The notes under the pieces were generated by a model that did no database searches, was not told the origin of the DNA, and saw only the letters and a list, made by a program, of their open reading frames with translations. Source: Boswellia sacra (lineage: Eukaryota > Streptophyta > Magnoliopsida > Sapindales > Burseraceae). Taken from it: DNA of 64,000 nucleotides. The translations under genes were made by a program, and so were the position numbers. The stretch is taken from the NCBI GenBank assembly GCA_013180625.2, contig SNVD02009113.1:1-64000 (forward strand), given 5' to 3'. Shown here one piece after another: positions 57,129 to 64,000 of this stretch; the stretch's first letter is position 1; each line of letters opens with the position of its first letter.

Positions 57129-59265
57129 CACTAATGCATTTAGCTGGTAATTATATATTACATACATACATACATGCATAGACATGAGGAGTCCACATCA
57201 TCATCAACATGTAAACATGTATAACAAAGAAATTTAAAAAATGTTCATTATAGCTTTGTAACCTGTATTTGATATATATTTGTCTTGACTTCACTGGTTG
57301 TCCTTGGAATTAACATATAAAACAAATTCCCAAGACACAAAAGAGACACACTAGATAGACAAACCTGGGTTGATACTAATAATATAAGTTGGTATTCCCA
57401 ACACATGTAATGGCAAATTTGTTTGTGATCTTTCAATATCTCATAGAAAAAGTAAAAGAAAATCCTTTGCTCAATACATGTAGTAAGATCATTAGAAATA
57501 AAGTTTTAAGTATTTTTTTGGTCACCATCCTCTATGGGTATTCCTTTCCTGTTGCAGATATGGTTTTGTTCTTAATAAACTTTTGTTACATGTTAAGTTT
57601 GGGAATGGGGATTGAAGAAGGGTTCTCTACAGTAAAGGTTAGGAACTACCTTAAAAATTTTGATCTACTGCTTTTTTCTTTAAATTGTTGATATTGTTTT
57701 AGCTTGATACATATTTGCAGGATGTAATTATAGTGGATTCCTTGCAGAGCAAGTACAAAAAGTTACTCGAAAGATGTAGAGAGAGGTTTAAAATAGTAAG
57801 CATTCTTGGTTCTTAACAAGCTAAGCTTTCATATTTTTTTTGTAAATGGCATGTTGATTATTTTGTATTTGGTAGATGTGAAGTTCGTTTAGGCAATGTA
57901 CTATGAATTTAGTTTAATATGGATTTGCCTTTGTTTACATGAGATACCTTTTGAATTTTTAAGGTACTGGTTCATCATAATTCATCTTGATTTGTTAATA
58001 GCTCAGTCTTGTTAATCAGCCTCTTCATTTTCCGAAGCTATTATTCATTTCTGTGAGATTTCAGGCTCCTTTTATTTCTCTACTTCACTAATCACAAACA
58101 TTCTGTAGCCTGCATCAACTCCTGGCAAATTATGTGCAAGTTTTGTTTGTACTTGTTTAATCCTAAGAACTATTGTCATATGATTTTAATCGTATTGTAG
58201 AACTATTTATATGAGCAGTAATTGAAAAGTGCTTATCAGAATCTGTTTTTGTAGTAATCACTATTTTTTTCTTGACAGATTGGTTGTATATATGCTCATC
58301 TATCATCTTGACATTTTTGCATACCCTGTTCATATTCTTCAAAGAACTCATTCAAAGCCTGAATTAGAATCAAATCTTATCTTGAATTCTTAAGGCACAA
58401 ATTTGAATCTTGTTAAGCTCATGCATGTCTACTTGAGATTCACTTCTTCAATATCTTTTTTTTTAAGTTCTATTTTTCTAGCTGAGTTATCTATTTTTAC
58501 TATTAGTTAAAGTTTTCATAAACATATGGATAAATTATATCAAAATTCAAGTTTCTAATGTGAGAACTGGGTTTGTGTTATTCAAAAGAACTACTGAGAA
58601 GATCACCTTAGGCAAGCAGTGCCACTGATGAAGCTAAAATTCTATTATGGACCCTGGAAGGTGTATAAAAGGGATGTCCTACGACCAAATCAGTGACATA
58701 ACAGTAGTTATAGACATGTGTTGGAGTTTTTGCCTTTTTCTTCTTCGGTTGATTGTATGAAGGTTAGAGGTTTTATCATATCTAGCAAAGAGTGTCTTTG
58801 GTTATGACTTTTTAGATGATTATAGTGACTTATATAATTATTGTTTCTACGTAGTGAATAAATGCTTTGTGAATTGTTTTGATTACTATTTCTATTACTT
58901 TAATAAATTTATTTTATTGGTTTAGTGTATTTTAAAATAAATTTGATTTAAAAATATGGTGAATCCTAAAAATTAGGTTAATAATATTCCAAATTTGGCA
59001 GTTCTAAAATATTGTAGAACCAGTTTTTTTAATTATTATTTACAAATATAATACTTGGGTGTTCCAAAGCTGTCAAGTATCATTATTATTTTTTAAATTG
59101 ATTACTATCATACTTATGGGTTTTAAGTGACATGTATGGTATGATATCATATTTGTGGATTTGACCAACTCAAAAATATAGAATATTTGTCAGTGCCAAA
59201 ACTTGTGAGCCAAGAAACTCATAATTATTTCATTATTATGGGCTAACAGCACTTTTCTAGCAGTG
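57129..59265. other. CACTA right arm with subterminal repeats and exon-like pieces
   Basis: 57129-58700 contains short plus-strand frames (57389-57691) and one exon-like piece (57721-57794). The last ~250 bp carry words such as ctcacaag, ccacaaata and acccataag in both orientations, as expected for CACTA subterminal transposase-binding regions, and end at ctagcagtg. Confidence 0.5.
57721..57794 (+). pseudogene. Exon-like piece, unrecognised (possible captured exon)
   Basis: Bounded by a good acceptor (atatttgcag) and donor (gtaagc). The open reading DVIIVDSLQSKYKKLLERCR, then ERFKI is protein-like and has no stop. By analogy with the other plus-strand cargo it may be an internal exon captured from a host gene. 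I do not recognise the family. Confidence 0.35.
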
Positions 59266-62200
59266 AACTAATATCCAAATATTATTTCTTTCAAATTAGC
59301 TAAGCTCTTCCTGCATTATTTGAATCTAAACATCTTTTTTAAGAGCTTCATCGACATTTTTAGGTTTAATGAGAGGCACATAACAAATAAAACTTCATTG
59401 ATTTTTCAACTTATTTCTTATTTTCATACTTCCTTTAGGACTTCCAAGGACTGAGGTACTGGGATGTGCCTTTTGAATTCAGGTTAGGAGATCTTTGTTG
59501 TTGGAATCATCCCTTAATTCTTCTCTGCTCAAATCAGTACTGTCAAACATTGTAGTTTTGTTTGTCCTGACTTCGTTGGTTTTTTCAAATGTGATTGGAA
59601 CTATTAGTTTTGCAATTTTTGGATTTTTCCTTTTGCAGACTTTGAAAGGCTTTCAATGACCTCTTCTTGTGAAAATTCTGCAAAATCATTAAGATCACAA
59701 AAAACAACAATATAAGATTCCATAATGGTTTCAATTCTCAACTTGTACATCTTATTGGCCTTGCTATTTAAAGAATAGCCTATAATCACTCCATTACACT
59801 TTGCATCAAATTTGCCTAGTTTCTCTTTGTCATTGAATAGTAACACCTGCAACCAAACATATGGAAGTGTTTAAGGTTAGGTTATCTTCCTTTAAGCATC
59901 ATAAGGGGTTTGACTTGTTCCTGGCCTAAAAAACACCCTGTTGATGATATAATATGCAGTGTTTAAAGCTTTTGCCCATAGCCTTTTTATGAGTTTCTTG
60001 CTATTTAGCATCACCCTTGCCATCTCCTACAATGTTCTGTTCTTCCTCTCAACCACTTTATTATGTTTTAGAGTCTTTGGTGTAGAAAACTCATGAGCAA
60101 TTCCATGAAGCTTACAAAAGTCTGTATAGCTCTCATTTTCAAATTCCTTACTATGGTCACTTCTAGTTTTGATTATCCTTCCAATGTTTCTATATTGTTC
60201 AGTTTCCAACCTGACACAAAGGTTTTTAAACACTTCAAAACCATTAGATTTTTCTTTTACAAAATCAATCCATGTATATCTAGAATAGTCATCAACATGC
60301 ATAAACACATACCTTTTGCTTGAAATGCTTTGGACTTGCATTGGACCCATGAGATCCATATCTAGTAATTCAAGGATTTTTGAAGTACTAAGATATGCAA
60401 TAGAACCATGAGAACTCTTTATTTGCTTGCCTTTTAGAGATGGACAACAAACAACATCAGGTTTTTGTTCAAATCTGGGCACACCTCTTACTGCTCTAGT
60501 TTTAGTTAACTAAATCTTTATAATTCATGTGTCCTAGTTTTTGATTCCATAGTTCAATATTAGATGTCTTAGCATGCATTGCACTCAAATTGGTTAGCAA
60601 ATAACAATTATAATTTGATTTACTGCCTTCTAGAATGCGATTCTTTTTAGAATCGAGAACCATGTACTTGTTTTGTGTGAACTCAACAGTGTATTTGTCA
60701 TCACAAATCTGACTAAAGCTTGACAAATTTCTTTTAGACCATCAACAAATAAAACATCATCAAATTTAGGTAGGCCATTAACACACAAAGTTCTTTTACC
60801 TACTATTTTGCTCTTTGCACCATTTCCAAAAGTGACTAAGCTATGATTGCAAGTTCTGAAATTTTTCAGAAATTCTTTGTTACCTGTCATATGCCTTGAA
60901 CAACCACTATCAAAGTACCAAGAGTCATTAGTAGAGGCATTAAGAATAGTTAAAGCAACATTACATCTAGTAGCCTATTTCTTAACCCATTCCTGTTGTG
61001 TTTTAGATAACTGCTTATACTGTTTTTCATTTTGATATAGCAAATTATTCAGTTTATAACACTAGGCCTAATATGTCCTCTAACACCATAGAGATAGCAA
61101 ATAGGAACAAATTTCTTATCTTGCCCTAAGTTAGATTTCACAAAATGAGATGAAGTACTATGATAAAAGCTTTTAGAGCTTTGAGGTAAAGTATATTTAC
61201 CTTTCTTACCTGTCTCTGGAGATGAATTTGTACCTTTTGGACCGAATCTAACTTATTGCTTGATGCTTTAACAAAGATATAGTTTTTGAAGTTGAGGCTT
61301 TGTTGTGATCTTCATAACCCAGTCCATGTTTTCTTGAGCCAATTCTTCCTTGAGACCTTGAACAGTAGCTTAATAATCTTTTAGCCATTCATTTTTTTCT
61401 ATCAATTCTCTATTCAAATTCTTGATAGTAGTTTCAAGTTCAGTAACTTTGTCCTCCAAATAAGTTCTTTCACAAGTCATAATTTCAACCTCTTGCTCAA
61501 ATTTTTTAACTTTCTTTTTCAGCTCTTTATTCTTTGTCATTTCAATCTCCTATGCATAGTGAAGATCATTATATGCTTCATGTAACTCTTCATAGTAATT
61601 GAGATCAAATGTTTTTTCATTGTCATCATCCTTAGTTGCCCCTACTTCAGATTGAGCTATTTCAGGAGTTTCAGATACAATTGCCTTTCCTTTATCATAT
61701 GCTGATCCACAAATGTAATTAAACTATTCTGTTATTGTTCTTCAAGTTGCTGTCAGAGTCACTATCACTTCAAGTTGTATTGAGTCCTTTATTCTTCTTC
61801 TTCAAGTTGCATATTCAGACTTGATGTGTCTAAAACCAGAATATTCATAACATTGTACTTGGTTTTTCTTTTCAGGTTCTTTGTTGAATTTCTTGAAATC
61901 TGTAGGTAACTCTATTTCTTTTAGTCATTTGCTTTGATTCTTCTTTTTGAAATTCTTTTTTAGAAACTTGGTATAATTCTTCGCCATGTGAGCTAGCTGA
62001 TCTTCATCTTGACTTTCCAACTTAACTTCATTAGTTTCTGTCTATGAAGAAGATGCATCCAATGCAATCGATATGTTCTTCTTCTTTGATATGATACTTA
62101 GCTCAAATGTTTGAAGAGAACCCAGTAGCTCATCAATCTTTGACTCATCAAAATCCTTTGTATCTGAGATGATTGTTGCCTTAGCCTAAAATTTTTGTGG

Positions 62201-62727
62201 TAAAGATCTGAGGATCTTTCCAAAAATTTAAGAATCCTTATACTTTTTCCCAAGAAGGGCTAAGGGACTAGTTACATCACATAATCTTGAATAAAATTCA
62301 GAAATAGTCTCATTCTTATTTATAGTCATATTTTAAAACTGAGTAGCAAGCATCATAATCTTAGTTCTTTTGACAAAAGCAATACCTTCACTCATGTTCT
62401 CAAGTTTCTTCCAAACATCTTTGGCAATGGTGCATGAATATATAAGATTGAATGAATGTAAGTTGACAACATTGAAGAGTGCATTGATGGCCTTAGAGTT
62501 CTATTGAACTTATTCAAGATCTTGCTTGTTCCACTTTGCCTTAGGTTTCTCTTTTTTTTCTCCATCACTATTGACAAGAGTAGGTGGACTCCAGTCATAA
62601 ATAGTTGATCTCCATACTCTTTCATCAAGAGACTTCAAGAAGAACTTTATCTTAGCCTTCCAATAGCCATAGTTATTTTTATCAAGTAGTGGTGGATGAC
62701 TGATCGAATCTCCATTCTTAAGAAAAT
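59266..62727 (-). pseudogene. Copia gag-protease-integrase relic (5' half of a split element)
   Basis: Reading on the minus strand: gag (UBN2 type) from about 62727 with HPPLLDKNNYGYWKAKIKFF; a decayed CCHC knuckle (CYEYSGFRHIKSE, about 61850, two Cys changed to Tyr and one Gly to Arg); protease DSGCSRHMTG (about 60905); GAG-pre-integrase ELWNQKLGHMNYKDL; integrase core with Asp in LLDMDLMGPM, Asp in TRSDHSKEFEN and Glu in VVERKNRT (60027-60400); the post-integrase block KFDAKCNGVIIGYSLNSKAN; then IKPKNVDEALKKD and FERNNIW at the CACTA border. At least ten stops. Style suggests the SIRE/Maximus lineage (inference). The downstream half is at 37778-38432. Confidence 0.9.
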
Positions 62728-63348
62728 AAGATCTACATAATTATTTTAGTGTTTTACTCTAATACGAATTGTAAGTTTAGAAGCCACGGATGCAGTTATT
62801 TTAGATGACACACAAGCAGTTAAGTAAAACGTAACTAACAGGAAAAGTAAAAGTGCACAACAACGTTTACGTGGTTAGGCTATAAACTAACCTACATCTA
62901 TGAGCAGTCAAGCTACAATTCACTAAGTTATTTAGGCTTACAAACTACTCGAATTTATAGTAGTAGATAACCAATTTTGGAAATAAAGGTAAGTAACGAT
63001 TTTCCTAACCGATGACAGTTAAATAAGAAACAATCAAAATAGGAAATATTATAAATGGTAAACTAATTTTGTTTTCTTATTTTTGCTCAAAAATACCAAC
63101 TCAGCATGCCACATAAGCTGACACATGGCAATGACATGGCATGGTCCTAACAAAATTATCTCAAAAATTATATATTCGTTACAGATCATATGGAATACAA
63201 TGATATCATTAATTTAATATAAGAAATGGTTAAATAATTGTTATAATAAGAATATTCCATTTTGAATTCTTATTACATACACAGTGGGACCACCCATCAT
63301 TAAAATTAAGTAACAAAATAATAATTAACCTACAAAAAGTGGCTATTA
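62728..63348 (-). other. Possible decayed 5' LTR/leader of the Copia element
   Basis: Lies just upstream (minus strand) of gag. It contains acaacgtttacgtggttaggc-like text (about 62860-62880), a phrase seen in Copia LTRs, but no clear LTR border, primer site or partner LTR was found. Confidence 0.3.
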
Positions 63349-63556
63349 TTTATGTAAGAGTAATACTACACTTATAAAGTTATATCAAAAGTTTTTATAC
63401 AAATTGATGTGACATCAAATGAGTGAAAAAATAAATATCATAGTCATTATAATAAAAACTTATAAGTGATTTGACATTGATTGAGTGATACCATGTCATT
63501 TTTATACATAAATTTTATATCTAGATTTTAGAAATGTAGTATTACTCTTTATTTAA
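63349..63556. mobile_element. MITE with 9-bp (8/9) target duplication
   Basis: The element 63358-63547 (190 bp) has ends gagtaatactaca... and its complement ...tgtagtattactc. The flanking nonamers tttatgtaa (63349-63357) and tttatttaa (63548-63556) agree at 8 of 9. Size and target-duplication length fit a Mutator-type MITE. Confidence 0.75.
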
Positions 63557-64000
63557 AGTTATGAATTGAATTATATACCTGTTCCATAGAGGGGCCAACT
63601 AGTACATACATTAATGAGTGGAGAAAGTTTAGAATATCATGAAAAAATTATATTAGGAGGATGATTTATTAATTTAAACCAATTAAAACTTATCATGTGG
63701 AATGTATTTAATTTTTGGTCTCATAAATTATATTTACACTTAAATTTTGATAATTTAAACAAGAAAGAAATTAGGATATAAAAATACGTATTATATGATA
63801 TTATTACATATAAATTTTTGAAAACTAAATATAAAACACGTGATAATTTGTAATTGGTTTGAGTTATTAAATCCTCATACCGACATGATATATATCTGGA
63901 TGGTATTCTAGACTTTTTACATGGAGCGAGGCTGACTTTGTTTTTGCATTCCTCTCAAATAAATATATTACATAAGTAGGATGACCCCCAAGGCTTAAAA
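63557..64000. other. No recognisable feature
   Basis: AT-rich sequence to the window end. Confidence 0.5.

Larger units (their letters stand above)
38430..59268 (-). mobile_element. CACTA transposon, 20.8 kb, with gene cargo
   Basis: The element proper is 38433-59265. The left end reads CACTATTAGAA and the complement of the right end reads CACTGCTAGAA (9 of 11 identical). The 3-bp direct repeat AAC flanks both ends (38430-38432 and 59266-59268), the target-duplication length of CACTA elements. The flanks are two halves of one Copia polyprotein that meet in frame. The transposase and a Ulp1-type protease lie on the minus strand, so the 5' end is on the right. Plus-strand cargo includes SCAI-like, peroxidase and auxilin-like fragments. 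Later insertions inside it are a 2.7-kb solo LTR, a hAT element and a 1.9-kb Copia solo LTR; without these it would be about 15.6 kb. Confidence 0.88.

Noticed and set aside
62392..62628. Minus-strand 78-codon frame as a separate gene
   Set aside because: It is a piece of the degenerate Copia gag read in a shifted frame.

Overview
This is AT-rich nuclear DNA from a flowering plant, most likely a eudicot: Copia, Ty3/gypsy, CACTA, Mutator-like, hAT, pogo and SINE insertions are stacked on one another, every recognisable gene homologue is a plant-type protein, and there are no bacterial-style gene arrays. I see no gene that looks intact. All recognisable coding sequence is either transposon-derived or a pseudogene/captured fragment. 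No rRNA, tRNA or CRISPR array was found. The species cannot be named from the sequence.

Left part (1-15.3 kb): a minus-strand Copia-type LTR (1-1595) sits inside the 5' LTR of a non-autonomous Ty3/gypsy element (about 1596-10930; tRNA-Asp type primer site at 2151, polypurine tract just before the 3' LTR at 9555). Instead of gag-pol, its interior holds a 1.34-kb Mutator-type fold-back element (2860-4196, 9-bp target duplication) and an intronless, broken copy of a LOG cytokinin-activating enzyme (6905-7563). Next come two tandem gag remnants, a second copy of the element's 3' noncoding region, an integrase relic and a hAT element with a perfect 8-bp target duplication (14465-15254).

Middle (15.3-38 kb): a 9 x 50-bp minisatellite; a pair of long direct repeats that look like LTRs of a coding-poor LARD (17091-22600); a SINE with a 14-bp target duplication (23765-23880); several MITEs, including a pogo-type element that keeps the tail of a transposase; a GC-rich segment that looks organellar, split by a Mutator-like element (27740-28864); and a frameshifted tubulin-folding cofactor C pseudogene (30398-31404).

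Right part (38-64 kb): a minus-strand Copia gag-pol relic (reverse transcriptase at 37778-38432; gag, protease and integrase at 59266-62727) is cut in two by a 20.8-kb CACTA transposon (38433-59265). The target duplication is AAC, and the Copia reading frame meets at the same codon on the two sides. The CACTA carries a degenerate TNP2 transposase and a Ulp1-type cysteine protease relic on the minus strand. On the plus strand it carries start-of-gene fragments from at least three host gene families: a SCAI/DUF3550 protein, a class III peroxidase and an auxilin-like protein. It was itself later invaded by a 2.7-kb solo LTR (39423-42147, inside the captured SCAI first exon), a hAT element (44019-44620) and a 1.9-kb Copia solo LTR (55215-57123), which is the same family as the LTR at the left edge of the window but in the opposite orientation.

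The order of events can therefore be read from the nesting: Copia element, then CACTA with its cargo, then the solo LTRs and small DNA elements.
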